A DNA stretch of 64,000 nucleotides. Origin: Caldilineaceae bacterium (GTDB taxonomy: Bacteria; Chloroflexota; Anaerolineae; Caldilineales; Caldilineaceae). The stretch lies in contig JAHBVF010000006.1 of NCBI GenBank assembly GCA_019637685.1, positions 124,001 to 188,000 on the forward strand, written 5' to 3'. Positions 47,101 to 55,061 of the stretch are shown in pieces. Every line of letters starts with the position of its first letter. Position 1 is the stretch's first letter. The notes beneath the pieces are model-generated. The model was not told the origin of the DNA, did no database searches, and was given only the letters and a program-made list of their open reading frames with translations. Made by a program: the position numbers and the translations under genes.

Positions 47101-50100
47101 TTACCGATTCATCGATTCTGAGCAACACAGCAGGCGATGACGGCGGCGGCATCTATCGGCCAACGGGCAACTTTACTTTCCGCGGCAACAGCGTGCGCGG
47201 CAACAGCGCTGACGGGCTGGGCGGTGGGCTGCTTCTGTATACATCTGCCACGCTGGAGCAGAGCACCATTGCCGACAATTCCGCAAGCATCGGTGGCGGG
47301 GTCTATACCACCCAGCTCTTGACAGTACTGGAGTCCACCATCAGCGGGAATAGCGCAGACGAAGCCGGCGGCGGGATATTCACTTATGGCAGCCTGACTT
47401 CTCTGGAGAGCAGCACTCTCAGCGGCAACCAAGTTCTCACCGACACAGCGAACGCTTGGGGCGGCGGCGGATTGGCGGTTGCATCGAACAGCGGTGTGGA
47501 AACGCGTATTGTCTACAGCACAATTGCCGACAACAGCGCCCCCAATCTCACGGGCAAAGACGGCATCGCCATCACCGGGACCCTCGCGATCACGGGCAGC
47601 ATTGTCAGCGGCAACGGCAGCGCCAACTGCACGTTCGACGGCAGCGTCTCCGTCGTCTCTGGCGGCTATAACGTGGAGAACGGGGATTCCTGCGGCTTGG
47701 GGGGCGCGGGCGATCTCGCCAACACCGATCCCCTGCTGGCTGCCCTGGCCGACAACCCTTCGACAGGCTCAGGACAAGCAACGACCACCCAGACCCACGC
47801 GCTGGGCGCGGGCAGCCCGGCCATCGACATCATCCCCGCGGGGAGCTGCACAGTCAGCACAGACCAGCGGGGCGCGGCCCGACCCGCGGACGGCAACGGC
47901 GACGGCAACGCCGCCTGCGACGCGGGCGCGTTTGAAGCCTACTACCCGGAGATCGATGTGCGCGGGCTGGGCCAGTCCATCCCCAGCGGGGACGATAGCC
48001 CCAGCCCCAGCGACGACACGGATTTCGGCGCGGCCGGCGTGGGCGGGGCAGCGGTGGCACACACCTTCACCATCAGCAACACCGGCTCCACGACGCTGAC
48101 GCTGACCGCATCTCCGGCGGTGAGCCTGGCCGAGGGCAGCCACTTCAGCGTCAGCGCCCAGCCGGGCAGCAGTGAAATCGCCCCGGGCAGCGCGGCCACC
48201 TTCGATCTCAGCTTTGCACCCACAGCCCAGGGCATTTTCACCGACACTGTGACCATTGCCAGCGACGACGCGGACGAGCCGAGCTACACCTTCGTGGTGG
48301 ACGGCATCGGCTGTGCCAGCGAAAACGTGCTGCGGGTGGACAGGGACGCCATCGGCGCAGAGAGCGGCGCGTCCTGGACGGACGCCTTCACCCATTTGCA
48401 GGACGCGCTGGCCGTGGCTGACGCCTGTGACGCTATCACCCAAATTTGGGTGGCCGAAGGCGTCTACTACCCGGACGCGGGCGTCCTCGTGAACGACGAC
48501 GACCGATCGGCCAGCTTTGCCCCCCGTTCCGGCGTGGCTCTCTACGGCGGTTTCAACGGCACGGAGAGCAGTCTGGGCGAGCGGGACGCGGCGCTTCACG
48601 TCACCGTCCTCAGCGGCGACATCGACGGCAACGATACAACCGACGCCACCGGTGTCGTCACCGACACGGCCAACCTCAACGGCAGCAACGCTTATCACGT
48701 TTTCCTGCTGGACGGCAGCAGCACGCCCATTACGGGAACGACAGTTATTGATGGATTTACCATCACCGCGGGACAGGCAAATGGCTCTTTGCCAGACAAT
48801 CGCGGTGGTGCAATCCTCTGCGACGCTGGGGGCAGCGGTGGTGAATGCAGCCCAGCGATCAGCAACGTCACTTTCAGCGGCAACAGCGCCCAGTATGGCG
48901 GCGCGGTATCAGCTTTAAGCGGGTTGGGCGGGGTTGCGAGTCCCGCCTTCTCTGCGGTGGTCTTCGATAGCAATTTAGCGACTCGCCAGGGCGGTGCCCT
49001 ATTCCTTACCGCCGCAGACAATGCAGGCAGTGTTGCCAATCCCAGCCTGGCCAACGTCACTTTCCGCGACAATTCCAGTGACATCATTGGTGGGGCCGTT
49101 TATATCTACAGTGACCTGGGCGGCAGCAGTACGCCCAGCTTCACCGACGCCCTTTTTAGTAACAACAGCGCCCAGGCCGGCGGCGCGATCTACAGTGAGG
49201 TTGATGTAGCAGGTGTCAACGAAATCGAACTCACGAATGCGATTTTTGAGAATAACAGTACCACCTACACCGGGGCGGGGGGGGCAATCTACACCGAAGC
49301 GTATGGGGGCGGCGAGGCCAGACTCAACGTCACCAACGCAACCTTCGACAACAACAGCGCCGATGCTGCAGGTGGAGCCATCTATAACGACGGATATGAC
49401 AGCGGCAGCAGCGTCGTCGTCACACTGACAGACGTTATACTGAGCGGCAATACCTCAAACCTTGGCGGGGCCGTCGCCAATTTCAGCGAAGACAGCGGCA
49501 GCGCCAGCGTCATCCTGCAAAATGTCACCCTCAGCGGCAACGAAGCTGGGCAGGGGGGCGCTATCTACAACGAAGGCACTGACAGTGGCGTCGCCAGCAC
49601 GGTCCTCTCTTTTACCACCGTCTACAGCAATACGGCCAGCAATGACGGCGGAGCCATCTATACCAGTGCATCAACCTCCGGTCAGGCCGATATATCGATG
49701 GCCGGATCGATTTTGTGGGCCAACAGCGCGGGGGGCAGCGGCGACGCCATCTACAACGACGACGCCTTCGCCGATCCCAACACACTGACGACGACCGTCT
49801 CCTACAGCGTTGTGGAAGGCTCCGGTGGCTCGGCCAGTTGGGACAGCAGCCTGGGCACGGACGGCGGCGGCAACAGCGATGCAGATCCATTGCTGGACCC
49901 ACTGGCGGATAACGGCGGTTCCACCCAAACCCACGCGTTGCAATCCGGCAGCCCGGCCATCGACTTTGTGCCCTACGGCGCGGGCGGCTGCGGGACGACC
50001 ATCACCGGCGACCAGCGGGGGGAGAGCCGCCTGCTCACCCTCTCCTGTGATGCCGGGGCCTATGAGTCGCAGAGTGTCGTTGCAAGCTGCTTTGTGGAAA

Positions 50101-52622
50101 GCAACGGCGACGCGGCCACCGACTTCGCCGGGGACGCGGGCGCGGTCCAGGCGGGCATTGACGCGGTCGCCTATGGCGGCGGCAGCAACGGCGCGGTCAA
50201 AGTGGCGGGAACCTGCACCGGCGTCAGTGCCACCAACGGCCTGAACCAGACCGGCTACATCTCCACCGGTCTCAGTCTGAGCGGCGGCTACACAATCACC
50301 AACTGGCTGGCCGCGGCCGACCCGGACACCTACCCCACGACACTGGACGCGGACGGGGCAGGGCGGGTGCTCTACATCACCGGCACCCTGCCTGTGACGG
50401 TGACAGGACTGATCATCACCGGCGGCTACTGGGATGTCATCGAGAACAGCCTTGTGCCAGGCGGTGGTATCTACGCAGCCGCCAGCAGTGTTGCCATCAC
50501 CGACAGCCAGATACTGAGCAACACAGCGTTCAGTTCCCCCTTAGTCGAACCACTGGGCGGCGGTCTCTACCACGCCGCTGGCACCCTGGTTCTCTCTAAT
50601 CTGGAGGTGGGATATAACGCCGCCACCGGGACCTATAGAGGAAGGGGGGGCGCGCTCTATAGCGCAGGCGAAAGCGTCACTGTTGTCGATAGCACTTTTT
50701 TGAACAACACGTCTGATGCGAAGGGCGGTGCTCTCTACACCACGGGCGCTCTCATCGTCACCGACAGCACGTTCACTGGGAACAACAGCAGCAACGACGA
50801 CGGCGGCGCGCTCTTCCACAACGGCAGCAGCGGAATCATCAGCGGCTCCACCTTCCGCCAGAACCGATCCGAATTTACCGGCGGCGCGCTGAGCCTGGAT
50901 GGGGACGAATTCACGATTCAAAACAGCCTTTTTGAGGAGAATTCGGCCTACTATGACGGCGGAGCCATCGCCAAGTGGGGTGGAACGCTCCACATCAGCG
51001 ACAGCATCATTCGTCAGAACACAGTGGATGTCTACACAGGCGGCGGCATCGTCAACAGCGCCGGCAGTATGATCCTCGAAAGCAGCGCCATCGTCAGCAA
51101 TACGGCCCCGCTGGTGGGCGGCGGCATCCTCAACGGCTACGATAACGGCGCGCCGGCGTCGCTCACGCTGATCAACAGCACCGTGAGCGGCAACCAGGTG
51201 ACAACCGCCACTGTGGACACCTACTACGGCGGCGGCGGTATCGGCCACTGGACGGATGACTCCAGCAGTCTCACCATCCGCTACAGCACCATCGCCAACA
51301 ACAGCGCCCCCAATCTTGACGGACGCGACGGCCTCTATGTCAACGGCGCAGTGACCGTTACCGGCAGCATCATCGCCGGCAACGGCACGCAGAACTGCGC
51401 CGGCAACAGCGCCACCTACACCTCCGAGGGCTACAACCTGGAAGATGTCGACACCTGCGGCTTCGACACCACTGGCGACCAACCCAACACCGATCCTCTG
51501 CTGGGCACACTGGCCGAGGAGGGTGATACTTTTGTCTATATACCAGCCAAGAGTAGCCCGGCCGTAGACATCATCCCCGTAGGCGCGGCAGGCTGCGCCG
51601 TCACCTATGCCGAAGATCAGCGGGGCGTGGCCCGCCCCCAGAATCTCTACTGCGATAGCGGCAGCGTGGAGATCACCAACCAAACGCCCACGGCTGGGGA
51701 TGACAGCTACAGCACCGGCGCGGATGAAGCGCTGACGATCCTTGCGGCAGGTGTACTCGCCAACGACAGCGACCCGGACGGCGACAGCCTCTCCGCGCTG
51801 CTCAGTGCCCCACCCACCAACGGCAGCCTGGCGCTCAACAGCGATGGCAGCTTTGTTTACACACCGACGGTCGGCTTTGCCGGGGTGGATCGTTTCACAT
51901 ACGCTGCGTCGGATGGCAATCTCCGCGCCTCAGCCGAAGTCACAATTGCCGTCGGCTCGGCCACTGTGCCCGACATCCCCCTGAGCGGCCCGGCCTGGAA
52001 CCTCTTCGGCTGGCCCCTGCAAGCGAGCTACGCCATCAGCGAAGGGCTGGCAAGCATCGACGGCAGCTACGCGACGGTCTACGGCTACACGCCGGACGAC
52101 GGCAGCGACCCCTGGAAAGTCTATGATACTTCCCTGCCCGGTGTCCTCAACGACCTGACCCGGTTTGAGTTCGGCCACGGCTATTGGATCAGCACCACCC
52201 AGAGCGTGACTGTCACCCTTTCCACACTGGGCAGCAGCCGTCTGGCCGGCCGCTTCGACGGTAGCCTGCCCCCGCCTCCCGCCACCCTCTGGGGACGAAA
52301 TGACGGGGGCGACAGGGAAGTGACCGTCACAATCGACGGTGTTGTCTGTGGCACGGGCAAGATAGCGGGGGGCTGGTATCGGGTCCACGTGGCCACGGAC
52401 GTTGAGCGGCCCGGCTGTGGAGCCAACGGACGCACGGTGACAGTGCAGGCGGGCGACGTCACCCGCTCCCTGGCCTGGCCTGGCGCGGGCGTACATCGGG
52501 TGGCACTGACACCCAGCCAGCTTTTCCTGCCATCCGTGCAGGCAGGCGGCGTTCGTACACCAGCGCCGTCCCCACAGGCGGAGGTCGAGTACCAACTCCA
52601 TCTGCCGTCGGTGGGGCGCTGA
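44136..52622 (+). CDS. Giant Pmp-like beta-helix surface protein with choice-of-anchor Q domains
   Basis: 2828 residues from the ATG at 44136 (GGAGA upstream). Signal peptide about 1-30. Long stretches of GG(A/G)(I/L) and F-x-x-N repeats (such as NSTFSGNWADSNGGS) indicate Chlamydia-Pmp-like right-handed beta helices. Choice-of-anchor Q-like closings (DNGGSTQTHAL...SPAID) occur near 318, 640, 1200, 1918 and 2455. A choice-of-anchor D/ASH-like domain is at about 1270-1392 and a cadherin/Ig-like domain at about 2515-2607 (NDSDPDGDSLSALL). The end has LFLPSV and finally LHLPSVGR. Internal duplication and a small repeat insertion are visible. It is probably an adhesin or outer-surface structure. 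Confidence 0.85.
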   Translation: MPPIRYTRLLSALLLPLLLAILAVGTTRTASAVCGVSFPASVAGESELNAAISCFNSATTAGTYTLTLTADIDLTGSTTAIDNATDGVALVIEGGGYTVDGYGSSARAFSIATNTHVTMTSLTVRGRSSSGSGGAILNAGILSFQAGTIQNSEAGQGGGLYNTGTLTITQSLFSGNRADGAGGGGLANAGQAVVLESTFKGNWGDIANGGALANAGSIEVSNSTFSGNWADSNGGSLHNTGALTLTNSTVTNNFASGSGNIYNQGSLYLRNSLVANTSAGGDCINNGGTVTAAYTLIEDSGNACGLINGADGNITGQDPLLGTLADNGGSTQTHALGTGSPAIDAGDNALAVDTNGDPFTTDQRGSGYARIINGTVDIGAYESTCPLFPKSVSDKNALNEAIACFNAITAAGSYTISLTGDIDLTASTTAIDNATDGVALTIEGGGYTVDGQGTSGVRPFEIAADTDVTMNEVTVTGGHVSGNGGGILNSGTLTITGSTITGNQAQNGGGLYHDGSDLTMTNVTLSHNSASYAGSNTGRGGALYNGRTSPHLSFVTVYSNTASNYGGGIYNYGSVSQPSLQGMIIWGNAPTGIHEPVYNDEGAEPTISYSIIEDAFDDVNGVWNSYLGTDGGGNSDADPLLGALADNGGETQTHALDAGSPAIDLVPYGVNGCGTTITTDQRGESRLLTLSCDAGAYEALDVTPLCFVESNGDADTDFAGDAGAVQAGIDAVAYGGGSNGAVKVAGTCTGVSATNGLNQTGYISTGLSLSGGYTITNWLAAADPDAYPTTLDADGGGRVLYVTGSQPVTVTGLIITGGDAGGGGNGGGIFASNSAALTLDDSTLQSNSASSGGGLFALNAITVTNSAFVRNSADSGGGMMGFVSVVISNTSFISNTADSGGGLNVPNGSLSLSGVTFQENSATDAGGGLIATGSAVTVESSNFISNQAQSGGGLHLPTGVVSVNDTAISMNSASEFGGGLYLTGSDVTITDSSILSNTAGDDGGGIYRPTGNFTFRGNSVRGNSADGLGGGLLLYTSATLEQSTIADNSASIGGGVYTTQLLTVLESTISGNSADEAGGGIFTYGSLTSLESSTLSGNQVLTDTANAWGGGGLAVASNSGVETRIVYSTIADNSAPNLTGKDGIAITGTLAITGSIVSGNGSANCTFDGSVSVVSGGYNVENGDSCGLGGAGDLANTDPLLAALADNPSTGSGQATTTQTHALGAGSPAIDIIPAGSCTVSTDQRGAARPADGNGDGNAACDAGAFEAYYPEIDVRGLGQSIPSGDDSPSPSDDTDFGAAGVGGAAVAHTFTISNTGSTTLTLTASPAVSLAEGSHFSVSAQPGSSEIAPGSAATFDLSFAPTAQGIFTDTVTIASDDADEPSYTFVVDGIGCASENVLRVDRDAIGAESGASWTDAFTHLQDALAVADACDAITQIWVAEGVYYPDAGVLVNDDDRSASFAPRSGVALYGGFNGTESSLGERDAALHVTVLSGDIDGNDTTDATGVVTDTANLNGSNAYHVFLLDGSSTPITGTTVIDGFTITAGQANGSLPDNRGGAILCDAGGSGGECSPAISNVTFSGNSAQYGGAVSALSGLGGVASPAFSAVVFDSNLATRQGGALFLTAADNAGSVANPSLANVTFRDNSSDIIGGAVYIYSDLGGSSTPSFTDALFSNNSAQAGGAIYSEVDVAGVNEIELTNAIFENNSTTYTGAGGAIYTEAYGGGEARLNVTNATFDNNSADAAGGAIYNDGYDSGSSVVVTLTDVILSGNTSNLGGAVANFSEDSGSASVILQNVTLSGNEAGQGGAIYNEGTDSGVASTVLSFTTVYSNTASNDGGAIYTSASTSGQADISMAGSILWANSAGGSGDAIYNDDAFADPNTLTTTVSYSVVEGSGGSASWDSSLGTDGGGNSDADPLLDPLADNGGSTQTHALQSGSPAIDFVPYGAGGCGTTITGDQRGESRLLTLSCDAGAYESQSVVASCFVESNGDAATDFAGDAGAVQAGIDAVAYGGGSNGAVKVAGTCTGVSATNGLNQTGYISTGLSLSGGYTITNWLAAADPDTYPTTLDADGAGRVLYITGTLPVTVTGLIITGGYWDVIENSLVPGGGIYAAASSVAITDSQILSNTAFSSPLVEPLGGGLYHAAGTLVLSNLEVGYNAATGTYRGRGGALYSAGESVTVVDSTFLNNTSDAKGGALYTTGALIVTDSTFTGNNSSNDDGGALFHNGSSGIISGSTFRQNRSEFTGGALSLDGDEFTIQNSLFEENSAYYDGGAIAKWGGTLHISDSIIRQNTVDVYTGGGIVNSAGSMILESSAIVSNTAPLVGGGILNGYDNGAPASLTLINSTVSGNQVTTATVDTYYGGGGIGHWTDDSSSLTIRYSTIANNSAPNLDGRDGLYVNGAVTVTGSIIAGNGTQNCAGNSATYTSEGYNLEDVDTCGFDTTGDQPNTDPLLGTLAEEGDTFVYIPAKSSPAVDIIPVGAAGCAVTYAEDQRGVARPQNLYCDSGSVEITNQTPTAGDDSYSTGADEALTILAAGVLANDSDPDGDSLSALLSAPPTNGSLALNSDGSFVYTPTVGFAGVDRFTYAASDGNLRASAEVTIAVGSATVPDIPLSGPAWNLFGWPLQASYAISEGLASIDGSYATVYGYTPDDGSDPWKVYDTSLPGVLNDLTRFEFGHGYWISTTQSVTVTLSTLGSSRLAGRFDGSLPPPPATLWGRNDGGDREVTVTIDGVVCGTGKIAGGWYRVHVATDVERPGCGANGRTVTVQAGDVTRSLAWPGAGVHRVALTPSQLFLPSVQAGGVRTPAPSPQAEVEYQLHLPSVGR
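47756..47779 (+). repeat. REP-like 24-bp element inserted in frame in the giant gene
   Basis: The sequence CCCTTCGACAGGCTCAGGAC followed by AAGC replaces the usual codons between LADN and TQTHAL of a choice-of-anchor closing and adds residues PSTGSGQA. It is a palindrome-like sequence of the TTCGACAGGCTCAG class that recurs (degenerate) at 30879. Confidence 0.75.
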
Positions 52623-52985
52623 GGACCAGACCTGCCAGGTTTCGGAAAACCTGGCAGGTCTCCATTTGTCTGCCATTGCAGACAAAACTGTCTGTTTTGA
52701 GAGACAGACAGAATCGGTTTCACGGGCTATTGTTGTAGCCAGCCAGGGCTGCCTGGCGCGATCCACAATGCCAGGGAGAAAATCCAGATGCACACGAGCC
52801 ATACGACAGACACCAGCCCCCGGCCACGCGCTTTCCCTGGAATGCGGATTGATCGGCACGGTCTTCTTCATTTTGACAGGAAATGGCAAAATCCGACAAC
52901 CGCCCGTCCTGTAAAGAAAGAGCGTCCGAAACGAGACAGCCTGCTTATTCTGCGCGAATTGATGCCCAGGAAATGACAATTGTCA
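52623..52985. other. 363-bp gap with a terminator and a shared upstream sequence
   Basis: No gene. The terminator at 52628-52661 is followed by ACAAAACTGTCTGTTTTGAG and AGACAGACA (about 52680-52710), similar to the sequence about 44037-44065 upstream of the giant gene. Confidence 0.55.
52628..52661 (+). terminator. Hairpin AGACCTGCCAGGTTT-CGGA-AAACCTGGCAGGTCT
   Basis: Perfect 15-bp arms 5 nt after the stop of the giant gene. The arm sequence belongs to a widespread bacterial palindromic repeat type. Confidence 0.85.
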
Positions 52986-54737
52986 ATGTATAACCCAATT
53001 CGAATTCCCCTGCCCACGCCATCGCCATATTTGTCCCAGGCCGTCCGCTTCCTTTGGATCGCCTGCCTGCTTCTGGCCGCGGTTTTGTTCAGCCGCCAAC
53101 CGGCAGACAGCGCCGGGCCGCCGGAACAGCCCCACACCCTCTGGGGCTATCTGACACTGAACGGCAGTGCTGCGGTCACAGGTACGGAGATTTCCATTTT
53201 GGTGGATGGCGTTGTGGTGAAAACGACCACCACAAAAGACGATTCCGGTCTGTGGGGAACCGTCAACCTGACGGCAGATGAGGGCGCAGCGGGCAGTACG
53301 ATTTCCTTCGCCGTTTCCGGATACGTCATTGCCCAAACCACCCAACTCACTTTTGGCCGCACCGAACAGATCGATCTGCACGCGCTCACCCCTACTGCCA
53401 CGCCCACGTCCACATCAACACCAACGCAGACACCGACTCACACGTCCACGCCGACGCAGACGCCGACCCATACATCCACACCGACACACACGTCCACGCC
53501 GACGCAGACGCCGACCCATACATCCACACCGACACAGACGCCGACACACACGTCCACGCCGACGCAGACGCCAACTGTCACGCCAACATCTACACCGATA
53601 CAGACCGCGACGCACACAGCCACCGCCACGAATACGCCTGTCACGCCTGGCGCGACCACGCACACGCCCACGCCAACACTCACGGCATCGCCGACCCAAA
53701 CGGCAACGCTGACACCGACGCACACAGCCACCGCCACGAATACACCTGTCACGCCTGGTGCGGCCACGCATACACCCACGCCAACGCTCACAGCATCACT
53801 GACACAGACGCCGACACACACAGCCACCGCCTCCAATACGCCTGTCACGCCCGGCGCGGCCATCCATACCCCCACGCCAACGCTCACATCAACACCGACA
53901 CAGACACCCACAGCTACACCGATACACACAGCCACAGCCACAAATACGCCCGTCACGCCCGGCGCGGCCACCCATACCCCCACGCCAACGCTCACATCAA
54001 CACCGACACAGACACCCACAGCTACACCGACGCACACGGCTACCGCCACGAATACGCCTGTCACGCCCGGCGCGGCCACCCACACCCCAACAGCCACGGC
54101 CACACCTACCCCGCGGGATGAGGATGGCGTGCCGGTCGAAATCGAGATTGCTGTCCCCAATCGCGAGGGGCCTGGTATCGGCGACGGCAACGGTGACGGC
54201 ATCCTGGATGCGGAACAGGCCAATGTCGCGTCCCTGCCCAACGCGGTCAACGGCAGCTACGTGACCATCGCCGTGCCGCCCGGCCTGCGCCTGGAACGAG
54301 TCATCGCTCTGCTGCCGTTGACACCGCCGCCGCCAGGGGTCGATCTCGCGTGGGGTCTATTCCGGTTTTCGGTGAAGGGTCTGGCTCCGGGGGCCTCGGT
54401 GCCCGTGGAATACATTGTTCACGACAACCGCTCGCCCAACAGTTTCTGGAAGTTTGGGCCGTTGCCCACAGGCAGCCGCGCCCACGAGTGGTACGAATTC
54501 TCCTTCAACGGCGCGACCGGCACACAGGTGGTGGATCAGAAGACACTGCTGCTGACTTTTGTGGACGGACAACGGGGCGACAGTGACCTGACGGCCAATG
54601 GCGTAATTGTCGATCCGGGCGGGCCGGCGGTGGTAGGGTGGGTTGTCTATTTGCCTGTTGTCCGGCTGGGGAGTGCCCAATCCGGCGGGCAGTCTCTTTT
54701 GCCCCAGTACGTCTACCTGCCCCAGATTTTCCGCTAG
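52986..54737 (+). CDS. Surface protein with Thr/Pro stalk and choice-of-anchor U-like domain (paralogue of the 35754 gene)
   Basis: 583 residues from the ATG at 52986; a TTG at 52980 is possible, and the ribosome site is weak. Signal peptide about 1-42. The Ig-like domain ([20 protein letters not shown]...) matches the 35754 protein. The stalk has two repeat kinds: [10 protein letters not shown] units and about 34-residue units containing [20 protein letters not shown]. The C-terminal domain ([43 protein letters not shown]) also matches. The end has two copies of the LP motif: [10 protein letters not shown] and VYLPQIFR. Likely surface-displayed. The two paralogues sit 15 kb apart around the hybrid kinase and giant beta-helix gene. 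Confidence 0.85.
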   Translation: MYNPIRIPLPTPSPYLSQAVRFLWIACLLLAAVLFSRQPADSAGPPEQPHTLWGYLTLNGSAAVTGTEISILVDGVVVKTTTTKDDSGLWGTVNLTADEGAAGSTISFAVSGYVIAQTTQLTFGRTEQIDLHALTPTATPTSTSTPTQTPTHTSTPTQTPTHTSTPTHTSTPTQTPTHTSTPTQTPTHTSTPTQTPTVTPTSTPIQTATHTATATNTPVTPGATTHTPTPTLTASPTQTATLTPTHTATATNTPVTPGAATHTPTPTLTASLTQTPTHTATASNTPVTPGAAIHTPTPTLTSTPTQTPTATPIHTATATNTPVTPGAATHTPTPTLTSTPTQTPTATPTHTATATNTPVTPGAATHTPTATATPTPRDEDGVPVEIEIAVPNREGPGIGDGNGDGILDAEQANVASLPNAVNGSYVTIAVPPGLRLERVIALLPLTPPPPGVDLAWGLFRFSVKGLAPGASVPVEYIVHDNRSPNSFWKFGPLPTGSRAHEWYEFSFNGATGTQVVDQKTLLLTFVDGQRGDSDLTANGVIVDPGGPAVVGWVVYLPVVRLGSAQSGGQSLLPQYVYLPQIFR

Positions 54738-55061
54738 GCAGAACGGTCGCGGATGGCGACACACGCGATTTCCAAAAGAGGCCCGGCAATCTGCCGCGGG
54801 TCAGCTACTTGCAGCCCAGTACCACACCAGACCCGTTTGCTCCATTCGGCAACATCCGTTCCCCCAGACTCCTCCTGCGTGACACCCCAGCGCGCTTTGT
54901 GGCTACGGCTGAAAAGATTTGGAAGTACACCCCCTCCAACGTTATGAAAATCGGCCCCAATCGGGTATAATTGAAACGTTCGTTCGCATTCCCGACCTAC
55001 GCGCCGCGGCCCCTGTTTTGCCCTGGCTAGCGGTGCGGCAGAGGCCGCCAGGAGAGATTGT
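54738..55061. other. 324-bp gap upstream of gyrA
   Basis: No gene was accepted. A minus-strand frame (stop at 54734) runs through it but overlaps gyrA and matches nothing I recognise. The gyrA promoter is inside. Confidence 0.5.
54942..54971 (+). promoter_or_regulatory. Probable gyrA promoter
   Basis: TTATGA (54942-54947), 18-bp spacer, TATAAT (54966-54971). The predicted leader to the ATG at 55062 is about 84 nt. Confidence 0.65.

Noticed and set aside
44499..51683. Several minus-strand frames of 180-380 residues across the giant gene
   Set aside because: Antisense shadows of a GC-rich repeat protein; none has a start with a ribosome site or a domain.
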